Of a DNA stretch of 64,000 bases, positions 17,368 to 27,155 are shown one piece after another (position 1 is the stretch's first letter; every line of letters begins with the position of its first letter). The notes below the pieces were generated by a model that saw only the letters and a program-made list of their open reading frames with translations, was not told the origin of the DNA and did not search any database. Both the position numbers and the translations under genes were made by a program. This stretch comes from Janthinobacterium rivuli (GTDB taxonomy: Bacteria; Pseudomonadota; Gammaproteobacteria; Burkholderiales; Burkholderiaceae_D): contig NZ_WFLJ01000017.1 of assembly GCF_009208735.1 (NCBI RefSeq), forward strand, positions 62,001 to 126,000, in the 5' to 3' direction.

Positions 17368-17790
17368 TTATTCCTCGATGATTTCAAAGGAATGTGTAAT
17401 CTCTGCCGTCTTGGCCAGCATGATCGACGCCGAGCAATATTTGTCATGCGACAAGGCCACGGCCCGTTCGACTGCGGTGGGTTTCAGGGCCTTGCCGCGC
17501 ACGGTGAAGTGGAAGTGGATCTTGGTAAACACTTTCGGGTCGGTGTCGGCGCGCTCGGCCTTCAGGGTCACTTCGCAGCCGCTGACGGCTTCGCGGCCCC
17601 GTTTCAGGATCAGCACCACGTCATAGGCGGTGCAGCCGCCCGTGCCCAGCAAGACCATTTCCATCGGGCGTGGCGCCAGGTTGTGGCCGCCGCCATCGGG
17701 CGCGCCATCCATGGTCACCAGGTGGCCGGAACCGGTTTCTGCCCGAAAACTCATGCCCGACGGGCCATTCCAGCTGACTTTGCATTCCAT
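17368..17790 (-). CDS. OsmC-family protein (YhfA-like)
   Basis: A 140-residue member of the OsmC/Ohr superfamily, whose characterised members reduce organic hydroperoxides through two cysteines. The two positions are present: Cys in GTGGCTAYD and Cys in HDKYCSAS. The motif APRPMEMVLLG is typical of the YhfA-like subgroup, whose function is less clear than Ohr. The start at 17790 (MECKVSW) has GGAGAG upstream; the longer frame to 17901 lacks such support. Cytoplasmic, probably monocistronic. Confidence 0.85.
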   Translation of the reverse strand: MECKVSWNGPSGMSFRAETGSGHLVTMDGAPDGGGHNLAPRPMEMVLLGTGGCTAYDVVLILKRGREAVSGCEVTLKAERADTDPKVFTKIHFHFTVRGKALKPTAVERAVALSHDKYCSASIMLAKTAEITHSFEIIEE

Positions 17791-17884
17791 CGTACTCTCC
17801 GAAAATTGTAAGCGTTTTGTATTGTAATAGAGGAATGCCCATCCATGTGCCGCCCGCCGGGCCGCAGCCGGCCTGCATTGCGGC

Positions 17885-17914
17885 TTGACGCGGCAAGGCA
17901 AAGCCGCTTATACT
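17885..17914 (+). promoter_or_regulatory. Promoter of rplM-rpsI
   Basis: TTGACG (17885-17890), an 18-base spacer and TATACT (17909-17914). This leaves a 5' leader of about 95 bases before rplM. Confidence 0.65.
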
Positions 17915-18015
17915 TGTCGGCTTTCCGTTCGCTCAGGAAAAGTAAATAAGGCAGAGTCCGCACAGCAACATCGGCGGAACCACCATTTGAGCGTGTAATC
18001 TATTAGGAAGTCAAC

Positions 18016-18444
18016 ATGAAAACATTTTCCGCTAAAGGACATGAAGTCCAGCGCGATTGGTTCGTGGTTGACGCGACGGACAAAGTCCTCGGACGTGTTG
18101 CCAGCGAAGTGGCACTCCGACTGCGCGGCAAACACAAACCAGAATTTACTCCTCACGTCGATACCGGCGACTTCATCGTCGTCATCAACGCAGGCAAACT
18201 GCGTGTGACCGGTACCAAAGCTACTGAGAAAATTTACTACCGTCACTCTGGCTATCCAGGCGGCATCTACGAAACCAACTTCCAGAAAATGCAACAGCGT
18301 TTTCCAGGTCGCGCGCTTGAGAAAGCGGTCAAAGGCATGCTGCCTAAAGGCCCACTCGGCTACGCAATGATCAAGAAGCTGAAAGTGTACGCGGAAGGTT
18401 CCCATCCGCACGCTGCTCAGCAACCTAAAGCACTTGTTCTCTAA
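18016..18444 (+). CDS. rplM: 50S ribosomal protein L13
   Basis: A 142-residue early-assembly protein of the large subunit. Begins [16 protein letters not shown] and contains the family signature [19 protein letters not shown]-type segment near residues 108-125. AGGAAG precedes the start. Codon use is less GC-biased in the third position than in neighbouring genes, as expected for a highly expressed gene. It forms the conserved rplM-rpsI operon. Confidence 0.98.
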   Translation: MKTFSAKGHEVQRDWFVVDATDKVLGRVASEVALRLRGKHKPEFTPHVDTGDFIVVINAGKLRVTGTKATEKIYYRHSGYPGGIYETNFQKMQQRFPGRALEKAVKGMLPKGPLGYAMIKKLKVYAEGSHPHAAQQPKALVL

Positions 18445-18453
18445 GGAACTGAC

Positions 18454-18846
18454 ATGATCGGTAATTACAATTATGGAACCGGCCGTCGCAAAAGTGCAGT
18501 GGCTCGGGTTTTTATCAAAGTTGGCACAGGCTTGATCGTTGTTAACGGCAAACCAGCAAACGAATACTTTTCGCGCGAAACGGGTCTGATGGTCATCCGT
18601 CAACCACTGGAACTGACCGGCAATGTCGAGCGTTTCGACATCAAAGTCAACGTCCATGGCGGCGGTGAGTCGGGCCAGGCTGGTGCAGTTCGTCACGGCA
18701 TCACCCGCGCTCTGATCGACTACGATGCAGCGTTGAAACCGGAACTGGCGAAAGCCGGCTTCGTGACCCGCGATGCACGTGAAGTCGAGCGTAAAAAAGT
18801 TGGTCTGCGCAAAGCACGTCGCGCAAAGCAATTCTCGAAGCGTTAA
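18454..18846 (+). CDS. rpsI: 30S ribosomal protein S9
   Basis: A 130-residue small-subunit protein. Starts [19 protein letters not shown] and ends with the basic tail RRAKQFSKR that reaches the P-site tRNA in S9. The start is 9 bp after rplM, with AAGGAAC as the Shine-Dalgarno. A double hairpin terminator follows. Confidence 0.98.
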   Translation: MIGNYNYGTGRRKSAVARVFIKVGTGLIVVNGKPANEYFSRETGLMVIRQPLELTGNVERFDIKVNVHGGGESGQAGAVRHGITRALIDYDAALKPELAKAGFVTRDAREVERKKVGLRKARRAKQFSKR

Positions 18847-18857
18847 TTTCTACGCTA

Positions 18858-18915
18858 CAGCACCTTCCGGGGTGCTGGTCGAAAAGCCGCTGGACTTCGG
18901 TTCCGCGGCTTTTTT
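18858..18915 (+). terminator. Tandem hairpins ending the rplM-rpsI operon
   Basis: First hairpin: CAGCACC with GGTGCTG (about 18858-18877). Second: AAAAGCCGC with GCGGCTTTTTT (18882-18915), with an inner GGA/TCC helix. The second ends in six T. Confidence 0.85.
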
Positions 18916-19016
18916 GCATTTCAGCGGGATGCGCCGTTGCGCTGTAAAATACGCGGAAATCCCGCTGGGGTAGCGTTTCCCTTTATCTTTATGCAATCTA
19001 TACACAAGGAAAGAAC

Positions 19017-20054
19017 ATGATCAAAGTTGGCATCGTCGGCGGCACTGGATACACGGGCGTGGAATTGCTGCGCTTGCTCGCTACCCATCCAGATGTCGAG
19101 TTGACGGCGATTACCTCGCGCAAGGAAGATGGCTTGCCCGTGGCTGACATGTATCCTTCCCTGCGTGGCCATGTAAAACTGGCATTTTCCTCGCCGGACA
19201 AGGCGAACCTGGAGCAGTGCGACGTGGTCTTCTTTGCCACGCCACATGGCGTTGCCATGGCGCAAGCACCAGCGCTGCTGGCCGCCGGCGTGAAAGTCAT
19301 CGACCTGGCCGCCGACTTCCGCCTGAAAGACCAGGCCAAGTTCGAGCAGTGGTACAAGATTCCCCATACGGCCCCCGAGCTGATCGAGCAAGCCGTGTAC
19401 GGCTTGCCGGAGCTGAACCGCGAAGACATCAAGCAAGCCGCGCTGATCGCCAACCCAGGTTGCTACCCGACCACCATGCAGCTGGGCTTTTATCCGCTGC
19501 TCAAGGCTGGCCTGGTCAACGCGGGCGGCTTGATCGCCGACTGCAAGTCGGGCGTGTCCGGCGCCGGCCGCAAGGCGGAAATCGGCATCCTGTTCTCGGA
19601 GGCGAGCGACAGTTTCAAGGCCTACGGCGTGGCCGGTCACCGCCACTTGCCGGAAACGACGGCGCAACTGCAGCGTTTCACGGATGACAAAGTGGGGCTG
19701 ACCTTCACGCCGCACCTGGTGCCGATGATCCGCGGCATGCATTCGACCCTGTACGCGCAGCTGAACAAGGACGTCAGCAATGAAGAATTGCAAGCCTTGT
19801 TCGAAGAGCAATACAAGGATGAGGCTTTCGTTGATGTGATGCCGTTCGGCTCGCACCCGGAAACCCGCTCCACGCGCGGCTCGAACATGCTGCGCCTGGC
19901 CTTGCACCGCCCCGAAGGCGGCAATACCGTCATCGTGCTGGTGGTGCAGGACAACCTGGTCAAGGGCGCTGCGGGCCAGGCCGTGCAATGCATGAACTTG
20001 ATGTTTGGCTTGAAAGAAACGGCCGGTTTGCAACACATCGCCGTGATGCCTTAA
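19017..20054 (+). CDS. argC: N-acetyl-gamma-glutamyl-phosphate reductase
   Basis: Third step of arginine biosynthesis: NADPH-dependent reduction of N-acetylglutamyl-phosphate to the semialdehyde. The Rossmann motif [17 protein letters not shown] is at the N-terminus, the catalytic cysteine is in NPGCYPTT (about residue 150), and HRHLPE and FTPHLVPM motifs follow. The 345-residue length is that of the long ArgC type. AAGGAAAG precedes the ATG. It stands alone without other arg genes. Confidence 0.96.
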   Translation: MIKVGIVGGTGYTGVELLRLLATHPDVELTAITSRKEDGLPVADMYPSLRGHVKLAFSSPDKANLEQCDVVFFATPHGVAMAQAPALLAAGVKVIDLAADFRLKDQAKFEQWYKIPHTAPELIEQAVYGLPELNREDIKQAALIANPGCYPTTMQLGFYPLLKAGLVNAGGLIADCKSGVSGAGRKAEIGILFSEASDSFKAYGVAGHRHLPETTAQLQRFTDDKVGLTFTPHLVPMIRGMHSTLYAQLNKDVSNEELQALFEEQYKDEAFVDVMPFGSHPETRSTRGSNMLRLALHRPEGGNTVIVLVVQDNLVKGAAGQAVQCMNLMFGLKETAGLQHIAVMP

Positions 20055-20144
20055 ATATAGGCACGAGCGTTTGCGCAGGTCCGGCGCCTTTTTGCTGGAC
20101 CTGTGATAAATTGGATTGCCACGTACCCCGACAGGATGACGTTC

Positions 20145-20534
20145 ATGTTCGAGCGCAACGCGAAAAATCCCATCGACACCCTGATCGGCGCTTCCACGCG
20201 GATCGAGGGCGACTTGCTGTTTTGCGGCGGTTTGCGCATCGATGGCCATGTGCGCGGCAACGTCACGGGCGAGCCGGGCGACCCCACGTATGTGGTGCTG
20301 GGCGAGGCGGGCCGCATCGATGGCGAAGTGCGCTGCTCCAGCCTGGTCGTCAGCGGCGAGATCAACGGCCCCGTGTATGTGTCCGAAATGCTTGAAATCC
20401 AGCCAAAAGCCCGCATTGTAGGAGAGGTCTATTACAAGGTGCTGGAAATGCACAGCGGCGCCCTGGTGCAAGGCAAGCTCAGCCGGCACGACAGTGCCGA
20501 CCCCGTGCTGCACCTGGCCGTATCGGAAATGTGA
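20145..20534 (+). CDS. Bactofilin-family cytoskeletal protein
   Basis: A 129-residue protein with the bactofilin beta-helix domain: repeating six-residue turns with alternating glycine and hydrophobic residues, including STRIEGDLLFCGGLRIDG, AGRIDGEVRCSSLVVSGEI and ARIVGEVYYKVLEM. Bactofilins self-assemble into filaments without nucleotide and scaffold envelope or cell-shape functions. ATG at 20145 has ACAGGA eight bases upstream; an ATG at 20136 overlaps that Shine-Dalgarno and the frame opens at 20103. In many bacteria bactofilin genes neighbour M23 peptidases; one lies 2 kb away here, but on the other strand. Confidence 0.88.
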   Translation: MFERNAKNPIDTLIGASTRIEGDLLFCGGLRIDGHVRGNVTGEPGDPTYVVLGEAGRIDGEVRCSSLVVSGEINGPVYVSEMLEIQPKARIVGEVYYKVLEMHSGALVQGKLSRHDSADPVLHLAVSEM

Positions 20535-20632
20535 GCAGGAACAACACCGGCCAGCCGCGCCAGCGGCGGCCGCAGCGCGAGTTGCGCCAACAGTCTATAA
20601 TGACTTAATGTTTTCTAGTAGGAGTGCCTGAT

Positions 20633-20995
20633 ATGAATGCCGTCGCTGAAATGCAAGATGTGATCCCTTCCCCTATTATCTTTACCGATAGCGCTGCCGA
20701 AAAAGTCGCGCAGCTGATCGAAGAAGAAGGCAATCCCGACCTGAAATTGCGCGTCTTCGTGCAGGGCGGCGGCTGTTCCGGCTTCCAGTACGGTTTCACC
20801 TTCGACGAAATCGTCAACGAAGATGACACCACCATGGTCAAGAACGGCGTCCAGCTGTTGATCGATTCCATGAGCTACCAGTACCTGGTCGGCGCGGAAA
20901 TCGACTACAAGGATGACCTGGAAGGTGCGCAGTTCGTGATCAAGAATCCGACAGCGACGTCGACCTGCGGTTGCGGTTCGTCTTTCTCGGTATAA
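20633..20995 (+). CDS. erpA: Iron-sulfur cluster insertion protein
   Basis: A-type Fe-S carrier of 120 residues that delivers clusters to apo-enzymes such as those of isoprenoid synthesis and respiration. The three ligand cysteines are in [11 protein letters not shown] and the C-terminal [11 protein letters not shown]. The N-terminal extension before [12 protein letters not shown] is usual for betaproteobacterial ErpA. ATG 20633 has TAGGAG 9 bases upstream; GTG 20624 overlaps it and is rejected. A structured element follows the stop codon. Confidence 0.94.
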   Translation: MNAVAEMQDVIPSPIIFTDSAAEKVAQLIEEEGNPDLKLRVFVQGGGCSGFQYGFTFDEIVNEDDTTMVKNGVQLLIDSMSYQYLVGAEIDYKDDLEGAQFVIKNPTATSTCGCGSSFSV

Positions 20996-21005
20996 GCACA
21001 CCTGA

Positions 21006-21086
21006 GAAAACGTCCATGGCGGCGTTGCATTGCCTCGCCGTACTATTCGTACTGTCTTCGGCAATGCGCCTTGCCCTGAACGTTTT
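21006..21086. repeat. Palindromic intergenic element of a second type (single copy)
   Basis: Starts GAAAACGT and ends ACGTTTTTT, so the ends are complementary. Internal arms GCATTGCC (21028-21035) and GGCAATGC (21060-21067) pair, with a small GTAC/GTAC helix at the apex. The right end forms a T run, so it may also terminate erpA transcription. The layout resembles dispersed REP-like sequences of Oxalobacteraceae genomes, from memory only. Confidence 0.65.
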
Positions 21087-21118
21087 TTACGCGCGCCAGT
21101 TTGCAGGCGTAATATAAG

Positions 21119-21150
21119 AATAGCGGATCGTTGATCCGCTATTTGTGTTT
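21119..21150. terminator. Terminator between erpA and anmK
   Basis: Perfect 11-bp stem AATAGCGGATC (21119-21129) with GATCCGCTATT (21133-21143), loop GTT, followed by TGTGTTT. It sits between convergent genes and is AT-rich on both sides. Confidence 0.75.
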
Positions 21151-21160
21151 CTACGCCGGC

Positions 21161-22255
21161 TCAGCGCGGGTACAGCGCGCCCAGTACGCGTAAGCCCTGC
21201 GCACCCGTCACGGCCGGCAAGTTGCCCGGCTTGCGCTGGTTAAAACGCCAGGCCAGCCAGGCGAATGCCAAGGCTTCGACCTGGCTGGGCGCCACGCCCA
21301 GCGCTGCGGTAGATTCCACCGCCATGCCCGGCAATTCAGCGGCCAGCGCCGCCATCAGGCTGGCGTTCCGCGCTCCCCCGCCACACACATACACGGTTTC
21401 CGCCTGCGCGCCATCGCGCAGGATGGCCTGCGCCAGGCTGGCGGCCGTCAGCTGCGTCAGCGTCGCCTGCACGTCGGCAGGCTGGGCGCCCGGATGCCTG
21501 GCCAGCTTGGTGCTCAGCCAGTCGGCATGGAACAGGTCGCGCCCCGTGCTTTTCGGTGCCGGCAAGTCAAAATACGCTTCATTGAGCAACTCCGCCAGCA
21601 GGGCGGGGATGACTTGGCCCGTGGCGGCCCAGGCGCCGTTGGCGTCGTACGGCTGACCCAGGTGTTGCAAGACCCAGCCATCCATCAGCGCATTGCCGGG
21701 GCCCGTGTCGTAGCCGGTCACCGTGCCGTCCGCGTGCAGCACGCTGATATTGCCGATGCCGCCGATATTGGCCAGCACGCGCGTGTGGCCGGGCAAATTG
21801 AAGATGGCCTGGTGAAAAGCGGGCACCAGCGGCGCGCCCTGGCCGCCGGCCGCCACGTCGCGGCTGCGCAAGTCGGCGATGACGTCGATGCCCGTCAGTT
21901 CCGCCAGCAGGGCCGGGTTGTTCAGCTGGCGCGTAAAGCCCAGTTCGGGGCGGTGGCGGATGGTCTGGCCATGCGCGCCGATGGCGGTGATGGCGTCGGC
22001 ACCGATGCCCGCATTGTTCAATAGCAGGGCGACGCAGTCGGCATAATGGCGCACGAGTTGATTGGCCGCCAGTGCTTCGCGTTCGATTTCATTCTGGCCG
22101 GCACTTTGCAAGTCCATCAGGTCGTCGCGCAGGCTGGCGGGAAAGGGAATGTACGCATCGCCCAGGCTGCGCGTGCCGCCATCGTCGGAAAAGTCGACCA
22201 GCGCGCCGTCAACGCCGTCCAGGCTGGTGCCCGACATCAAACCGATATACAGCAT
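21161..22255 (-). CDS. anmK: Anhydro-N-acetylmuramic acid kinase
   Basis: Recycles cell-wall anhydro-MurNAc to MurNAc-6-phosphate. The ATP-phosphate-binding motif [15 protein letters not shown] starts the protein, with [20 protein letters not shown] and [12 protein letters not shown] further on, matching the family of about 370 residues (364 here). ATG 22255 has AAGGA seven bases upstream; the longer frame to 22291 has no support. The adjacent M23 peptidase on the same strand makes this a small peptidoglycan locus. Confidence 0.94.
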   Translation of the reverse strand: MLYIGLMSGTSLDGVDGALVDFSDDGGTRSLGDAYIPFPASLRDDLMDLQSAGQNEIEREALAANQLVRHYADCVALLLNNAGIGADAITAIGAHGQTIRHRPELGFTRQLNNPALLAELTGIDVIADLRSRDVAAGGQGAPLVPAFHQAIFNLPGHTRVLANIGGIGNISVLHADGTVTGYDTGPGNALMDGWVLQHLGQPYDANGAWAATGQVIPALLAELLNEAYFDLPAPKSTGRDLFHADWLSTKLARHPGAQPADVQATLTQLTAASLAQAILRDGAQAETVYVCGGGARNASLMAALAAELPGMAVESTAALGVAPSQVEALAFAWLAWRFNQRKPGNLPAVTGAQGLRVLGALYPR

Positions 22256-22349
22256 GGGGTGTTCCTTGAATGCGTCAGTGAAGAAGTGCATTGTGCCGCA
22301 TTTGTGCCGTACGCAAAAGCGCGCAGAAAAAACAAAAGCGCGCGGGACA

Positions 22350-22384
22350 AAACAAAGGCACCGGCCATCTGCATGGGCGGTGCC
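22350..22384 (-). terminator. Terminator of the M23 peptidase gene
   Basis: GGCACCG (22357-22363) pairs with CGGTGCC (22378-22384), with an inner CCAT/ATGG helix. Read on the minus strand a T-rich stretch (TTTGTTTTG) follows. Confidence 0.65.
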
Positions 22385-22406
22385 TGTTGCCCGAAGGCAG
22401 AGTTGC

Positions 22407-23774
22407 TTAGCGCGACGCCAGTGCCGTGTCGTTCGGACGCAGCAGGGTGAAGCGGTGCATCATGTCAGCCGACACCATGCGGAAGCGGCTCAGCTCGGCG
22501 GCCGTCAATGGCGCCTGGGCTTGTACGTTCAGTTTGCTTGGGTCTTGCGCCACGCCGCCAACGCGGAATTCATAGTGCAAATGGGCGCCCGTCGACCAGC
22601 CGGTGGTGCCGACGTAGCCGATCACATCGCCCTGGCTCACTTTTTGACCTTTTTTCAGGCCCGAAGCGAAGCGGCTCATGTGAGCGTAGGCGGTGGTGTA
22701 GTTGGCCCAGTGTTTCAGGACAACAACATTACCATAGCCATTTTGCATGCCGACGGAATCGACCACGCCGTCGCCCGAGGCGCGGATAGGGGTGCCCGTT
22801 GCTGCGGCGAAATCGATGCCCTTGTGCGCTTTCCAGTTGCCGGAAATCGGGTGCACGCGCATGGAGAAGCCGGACGAGATGCGGGAGAATTCGAGGGGGG
22901 ATTTCAGGAAGGCTTTTTTGAGGGACTTGCCGTCGAAACTGTAGTAACCGCCGCCTTGCTTGCTGGCTGGGTCTTCGAACCAAACGGACTGGTAAGTCGT
23001 GCCGCGGTTGGTGAATTCACCGGCCAGGATGCGGCCCGCTCGGACAAATTCGCCATCTTGCCAGAATGTTTCGTAGACAACATTGAACGAGTCGCCGCGT
23101 TTCAGGTCGGAGCGGAAGTCGATATTGGTGGAGAACATTTCCACGATTTGCGCGGAAATCGAGTCTGGCAGGCGGGTGCCGTCCAGGCTGGAGTCGGTGG
23201 CGGCGAACAGGGTGGAAGTAATCTTGCGCGCGTGCATTTCAACGCGGCGTTCCAGCTGGGCTGCCACTTCCGTGGCCACGAACTTGTCGCCCTTGCGGGT
23301 GATCAGGATGTTCTTGACCGATTTGTCGGTGCCGTCGACGAGCGTGGCGCGCATCCAGTTGAGGTCGCCGTTTTCGGTCGTTTGCGCTTGCACGCGCTTG
23401 CCCGATTTCAGCAACATCACGCCGCGCGCGATCTTGTCGGTTTTAATGAAATTGGCGGCCGCCGGATCATCCACGCCGAGACGGGTCAGCAGGGTGGCGA
23501 GGGTATCGCCAGCGCGGACTTTTTCTTCGTGGGTGAAATTCTGGTCTACCTGTTCCATCGCGGAAATTTGCGAGGCGAGATCAGGCATTTCCAGGTTCTG
23601 GGCGATGGACGTCACCGGCAAGTCCGATGCGTCGGGCGCCATGGGCGACACAGCGACCGCGCCGAAGGCGGCCACGGCGAGCAGCACTGCGGAGGCACCG
23701 ATAATGCGTGCCTTGCGTGTCGTCGTCAGCTGTGTGTACAAGCGTGAGCCTGTGATTTTATGTATAGGGTTCAT
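22407..23774 (-). CDS. M23-family murein endopeptidase (MepM-like)
   Basis: A 455-residue envelope protein with an N-terminal membrane anchor ([19 protein letters not shown], residues about 24-42). A periplasmic region includes a LysM/OapA-like segment ([16 protein letters not shown]), then a C-terminal lysostaphin-type zinc peptidase domain. The zinc motif is [13 protein letters not shown] (H-x3-D) with AHLHYEF (H-x-H), all present, so it should be active. Such enzymes cut peptide cross-links during cell-wall growth. It is divergent from tyrS, a conserved arrangement in betaproteobacteria. Confidence 0.9.
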   Translation of the reverse strand: MNPIHKITGSRLYTQLTTTRKARIIGASAVLLAVAAFGAVAVSPMAPDASDLPVTSIAQNLEMPDLASQISAMEQVDQNFTHEEKVRAGDTLATLLTRLGVDDPAAANFIKTDKIARGVMLLKSGKRVQAQTTENGDLNWMRATLVDGTDKSVKNILITRKGDKFVATEVAAQLERRVEMHARKITSTLFAATDSSLDGTRLPDSISAQIVEMFSTNIDFRSDLKRGDSFNVVYETFWQDGEFVRAGRILAGEFTNRGTTYQSVWFEDPASKQGGGYYSFDGKSLKKAFLKSPLEFSRISSGFSMRVHPISGNWKAHKGIDFAAATGTPIRASGDGVVDSVGMQNGYGNVVVLKHWANYTTAYAHMSRFASGLKKGQKVSQGDVIGYVGTTGWSTGAHLHYEFRVGGVAQDPSKLNVQAQAPLTAAELSRFRMVSADMMHRFTLLRPNDTALASR

Positions 23775-23928
23775 GCAATCAGTTAAAATTTGCCCTTGAA
23801 CGATTCGTGAACTAGTGCTCTTTGTTATTGTTATTTTGGTTCGTTTTCATACGGCAAGATTGATGGGATCGAGCATTATAGCAAACTCCGCAAACCTACT
23901 ACCATTTTGAGATCTACAGTCAAATTTT

Positions 23929-25194
23929 ATGGAAATCAACACCACCGCATCGCCTACAAAGGCTAACGCCGCTCAGACCGCGCTTCCGCTGTCGGACAGA
24001 GTACAAGAAGCCCTCGCGATTACCAAGCGTGGCGTCGACGAACTCTTGATCGAAAGCGAATTTGCGCAAAAATTAGCGCGTTCCGAGAAAACCGGTGTTC
24101 CACTGCGCATCAAACTGGGCCTGGACCCGACCGCACCCGACTTGCATCTGGGCCATACTGTCGTGCTGAACAAGATGCGCCAGTTGCAAAACCTCGGCCA
24201 TCAAGTCATTTTCCTCATTGGCGACTTCACGTCCATGATCGGCGACCCTTCGGGCCGCAATGTCACGCGTCCGCCCCTGACCAAGGAACAGATCGAGATT
24301 AACGCGATGACGTATTTCGCGCAAGCATCTTTAGTGTTGGACGCCAGCAAGACCGAAATCCGCTATAACTCCGAATGGTGCGATCCGCTGGGCGCGCGCG
24401 GCATCATCCAGCTCGCTTCCCACTACACGGTGGCGCGCATGATCGAGCGCGACGACTTCACCAAGCGTTTCCAGGGCGGCATTCCTATTTCCGTGCATGA
24501 ATTCCTGTACCCGCTGATGCAGGGCTATGACTCGGTGGCCCTGAAGTCGGACCTGGAACTGGGCGGCACGGACCAGAAGTTCAACCTGCTGGTGGGCCGC
24601 GAACTGCAAAAGCAGTACGGACAGGAGCAGCAGTGTATTTTGACCATGCCTCTGCTGGAAGGTTTGGATGGCGTGGAAAAAATGTCCAAGTCGAAGAATA
24701 ACTACATCGGCATCACGGAACCGGGCAACACCATGTTTGCCAAGCTGATGAGCATTTCCGACGTCATGATGTGGCGCTACTACGAGCTGCTGTCGTGGCG
24801 CTCGATCGCCGAACTGGCGCAACTGAAGCGCGAAGTCGAGGAAGGCCGCAATCCGCGCGATGCCAAGGTTGCGCTGGCGCAAGAAATCGTCGCCCGTTTC
24901 CACTCGCAGCAGGCGGCCGAAGATGCGCTGGCCGACTTCGTCAACCGCTCGAAGGGTGGCATTCCCGACGATATCCCGGAAGTGACCTTGGCCGGCGCCC
25001 CGCTGGGCATCCCGCAACTGCTGAAACAGGCGGGCCTGTGCCCATCGACGTCGGAAGCCATGCGCAAGATCGACCAGGGCGGCGTGCGCATCGACGGCAC
25101 CGTGATCAGCGACAAGGGCTTGCAAGTGGAAGCCGGTCAGTTCGTGTTGCAAGTTGGCAAGCGCAGTTTCGCGCGCGTCACCTTGACGGCATGA
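23929..25194 (+). CDS. tyrS: Tyrosyl-tRNA synthetase
   Basis: Class I aminoacyl-tRNA synthetase of 421 residues. The HIGH-like motif is HLGHT (about residue 70), the KMSKS motif is complete ([10 protein letters not shown]), and a C-terminal S4-like RNA-binding domain follows ([20 protein letters not shown]). The length and the HLGHT form fit the TyrZ-like type of proteobacteria. There is no strong Shine-Dalgarno before the ATG. Its stop codon overlaps the start of dtd (ATGA). Confidence 0.97.
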   Translation: MEINTTASPTKANAAQTALPLSDRVQEALAITKRGVDELLIESEFAQKLARSEKTGVPLRIKLGLDPTAPDLHLGHTVVLNKMRQLQNLGHQVIFLIGDFTSMIGDPSGRNVTRPPLTKEQIEINAMTYFAQASLVLDASKTEIRYNSEWCDPLGARGIIQLASHYTVARMIERDDFTKRFQGGIPISVHEFLYPLMQGYDSVALKSDLELGGTDQKFNLLVGRELQKQYGQEQQCILTMPLLEGLDGVEKMSKSKNNYIGITEPGNTMFAKLMSISDVMMWRYYELLSWRSIAELAQLKREVEEGRNPRDAKVALAQEIVARFHSQQAAEDALADFVNRSKGGIPDDIPEVTLAGAPLGIPQLLKQAGLCPSTSEAMRKIDQGGVRIDGTVISDKGLQVEAGQFVLQVGKRSFARVTLTA

Positions 25195-25637
25195 TCGCGC
25201 TGCTGCAGCGCGTTACGCAGGCGAAAGTCGACGTCGGCGGCGCCACCGTCGGCGCCATCGACGCCGGCCTGATGGTGCTCGTGTGTGCCGAACGGGGCGA
25301 TACGGAGAAGGAAGCGGACGCCCTGCTGACCAAGCTGCTCGGCTACCGCGTGTTTGCCGATGACGCCGGCAAGATGAACCGCAGCGTGACGGACGTGGCT
25401 GGCGGCTTGCTGCTGGTGCCGCAGTTCACCTTGGCGGCCGACACCAAGTCCGGCACGCGACCGTCGTTCACGCCGGCGGCCGCGCCGCAGGACGGCTTGC
25501 GCCTGTTTTCGCATTTCGTGGAGCAGGCGCGCAGCCGCCATGCGACCGTGCAAACGGGGCAGTTCGGCGCCGACATGCAGGTGTCGCTGACGAACGACGG
25601 CCCCGTCACGTTCTGGCTGCAAGTGAACGCGAAGTAA
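25191..25637 (+). CDS. dtd: D-aminoacyl-tRNA deacylase
   Basis: Hydrolyses D-aminoacyl-tRNA, especially D-Tyr-tRNA, so its coupling to tyrS makes sense. The 148-residue protein starts [13 protein letters not shown] at the ATG that overlaps the tyrS stop. Family motifs are PQFTLAADT (SQFTL-like, catalytic Thr) and NDGPVTFWL (NxGP with the cis Gly-Pro). The larger open frame back to 24771 is only read-through inside tyrS. Repeat copy B begins at the last two bases of the stop codon. Confidence 0.96.
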   Translation: MIALLQRVTQAKVDVGGATVGAIDAGLMVLVCAERGDTEKEADALLTKLLGYRVFADDAGKMNRSVTDVAGGLLLVPQFTLAADTKSGTRPSFTPAAAPQDGLRLFSHFVEQARSRHATVQTGQFGADMQVSLTNDGPVTFWLQVNAK

Positions 25638-25733
25638 ACCTACTGCGCGTCGCCATTTGCGGCCTGCGATGCTCACTGTGCTTCAGCACAGTTGCGCTTC
25701 TCGGCCACAACTGGTTGCCGCTCGCTACGGTTT
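25636..25733 (+). repeat. Intergenic structured repeat, copy B (98 bp)
   Basis: Second copy. Its first two bases are the last two of the dtd stop codon, and it ends 35 bp before the next ATG. Central hairpin ACTGTGC-TTCA-GCACAGT as in copy A. The second helix is TTG-C-GGCC (25657-25664) with GGCC-A-CAA (25703-25710): the C-G pair of copy A has become G25659-C25708. An AT-only hairpin (25732-25749) follows directly. Confidence 0.9.
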
Positions 25734-25768
25734 ATTATTGAAATAATAATTATAAAGAGGAGCAAACG

Positions 25769-26401
25769 ATGAAATTGTGGAGCGAGACGTTTCGTGATGG
25801 CGGCCTGATGCCGGCCGAGTATGCCTTTGCCGAGATCGATCCGGCCAGCCGCGTGCGCCTCGCCGGCAACCGCAATCCCCATCTGGCCTGGGACGAGGTG
25901 CCGAACGGCACCGAGTCGCTGGCCCTGTTCTGCATCGACCCCGATGCGCCGCAAGACGCCAGCCTGGCCAACCGCGACGATCAGTCCCTGCCGCTGACGG
26001 CGCTGCGCGGCGACTTTTATCACTGGAGCTTGCTTGACTTGCCGCCGGCCATGCGGCTGATTGCCGCCGGAGAGTTTTCCAGCGGCATTACGCCGCGCGG
26101 CAAGCCTGCCGCTACCGGGTTGCGCCAGGGCATCAATGACTACACGGGCTGGTTTGCCGCCGACCCGGACATGGCTGGCGACTATTACGGCTACGATGGC
26201 CCGTGCCCGCCGTGGAATGACGAGCGCATCCACCACTACATTTTCCGCCTGTATGCGCTCGACGTGCCGCAGCTGGCCTTGCCCGAGCGTTTTACGGGGC
26301 AGCAAGCGCATGCCGCCCTGTACGGCCACATCCTCGACGAAGCCCAGCTCGTCGTTGCCTATTCGCTCAATCCCGAGTTGGCACTTACTCTGAAGAAATA
26401 A
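25769..26401 (+). CDS. YbhB/YbcL-type PEBP family protein
   Basis: A 210-residue protein of the phosphatidylethanolamine-binding (Raf kinase inhibitor-like) family. The ligand-pocket motifs are present as CIDPDAPQ (DPDxP) and YHWSLLDLP, with YGYDGPCPPWNDERIHHYIFRLYALD near the C-terminal half. No signal peptide, so it is cytoplasmic like E. coli YbhB. The Shine-Dalgarno AGAGGAG is strong. It is 3 bp upstream of a histidine phosphatase gene, probably co-transcribed. Bacterial members have no firm function. Confidence 0.88.
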   Translation: MKLWSETFRDGGLMPAEYAFAEIDPASRVRLAGNRNPHLAWDEVPNGTESLALFCIDPDAPQDASLANRDDQSLPLTALRGDFYHWSLLDLPPAMRLIAAGEFSSGITPRGKPAATGLRQGINDYTGWFAADPDMAGDYYGYDGPCPPWNDERIHHYIFRLYALDVPQLALPERFTGQQAHAALYGHILDEAQLVVAYSLNPELALTLKK

Positions 26402-26404
26402 CGC

Positions 26405-27049
26405 ATGAGCACCACGATTTTACTGATACGCCATGGCGAGACGGCCTGGAATGCGGGCCGCCGCCTGCAGGGCCATATCGACATCGCCCTGAACGAGGCG
26501 GGCCTGGCGCAAGCGGGGGCGCTGGGGCAGGCGCTGGCGGACGAACCGCTGGCCGCCATCATCGCCAGCGATCTGCAGCGCGCGCAGCAGACGGCGCAAG
26601 CCGTGGCCGACGTGAACAAGCTGCCCGTGCAGACGGATCCCTTGCTGCGCGAGCGCTGCTATGGCGCTTTCGAAGGCTTGCTGTATGCCGACATCGCGGC
26701 GCGCTACCCGCATGAGTATGCGCAGTGGCAATCGCGTCAGATCGACGCCGTGATGCCGTCGGGCGAACGCGAGGCCGAGAGTTTTCGCCAGTTCTATGCG
26801 CGCGCGAATGGCGCCATCGCCCGCTGGGGCCGGGAATATGACGGCCAGACGATCGCCATCGTGGCCCATGGCGGCGTGCTCGAGTGCGCCTACCGCGAGG
26901 CGGTCGGCATGACGCTCGACAGTCCGCGCGACTTCCAGGTGAAAAATGCCAGCGTCAACCGCTTTTCGTATGCCGACGGCAAGTTGCATTTAGTGCACTG
27001 GGGAAATATCGAACATCTGAGCGCGCCCGCGATGGACGAGCTGGGCTAA
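26405..27049 (+). CDS. Histidine phosphatase superfamily protein
   Basis: A 214-residue phosphoglycerate-mutase-like enzyme. The catalytic histidine is in LIRHGETAWN (residue 10), the second arginine-glutamate region in LLRERCYGAFEG, and the second histidine in IVAHGGVLE. That set of residues fits a cofactor-independent-of-2,3-BPG phosphatase of the GpmB/CobC/PhoE group rather than true phosphoglycerate mutase. The substrate is not evident. It starts 3 bp after the PEBP-family gene. Confidence 0.88.
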   Translation: MSTTILLIRHGETAWNAGRRLQGHIDIALNEAGLAQAGALGQALADEPLAAIIASDLQRAQQTAQAVADVNKLPVQTDPLLRERCYGAFEGLLYADIAARYPHEYAQWQSRQIDAVMPSGEREAESFRQFYARANGAIARWGREYDGQTIAIVAHGGVLECAYREAVGMTLDSPRDFQVKNASVNRFSYADGKLHLVHWGNIEHLSAPAMDELG

Positions 27050-27155
27050 GCGGCGCGATTGCCGCTCTGACGCACTGAGCCAAAAAATAGTGCTTATTAA
27101 TTAGGCAGGGAATCGGTTAAAATAGCAGGTTCCTCCGTCCCGTCCAGGTTCTTCA

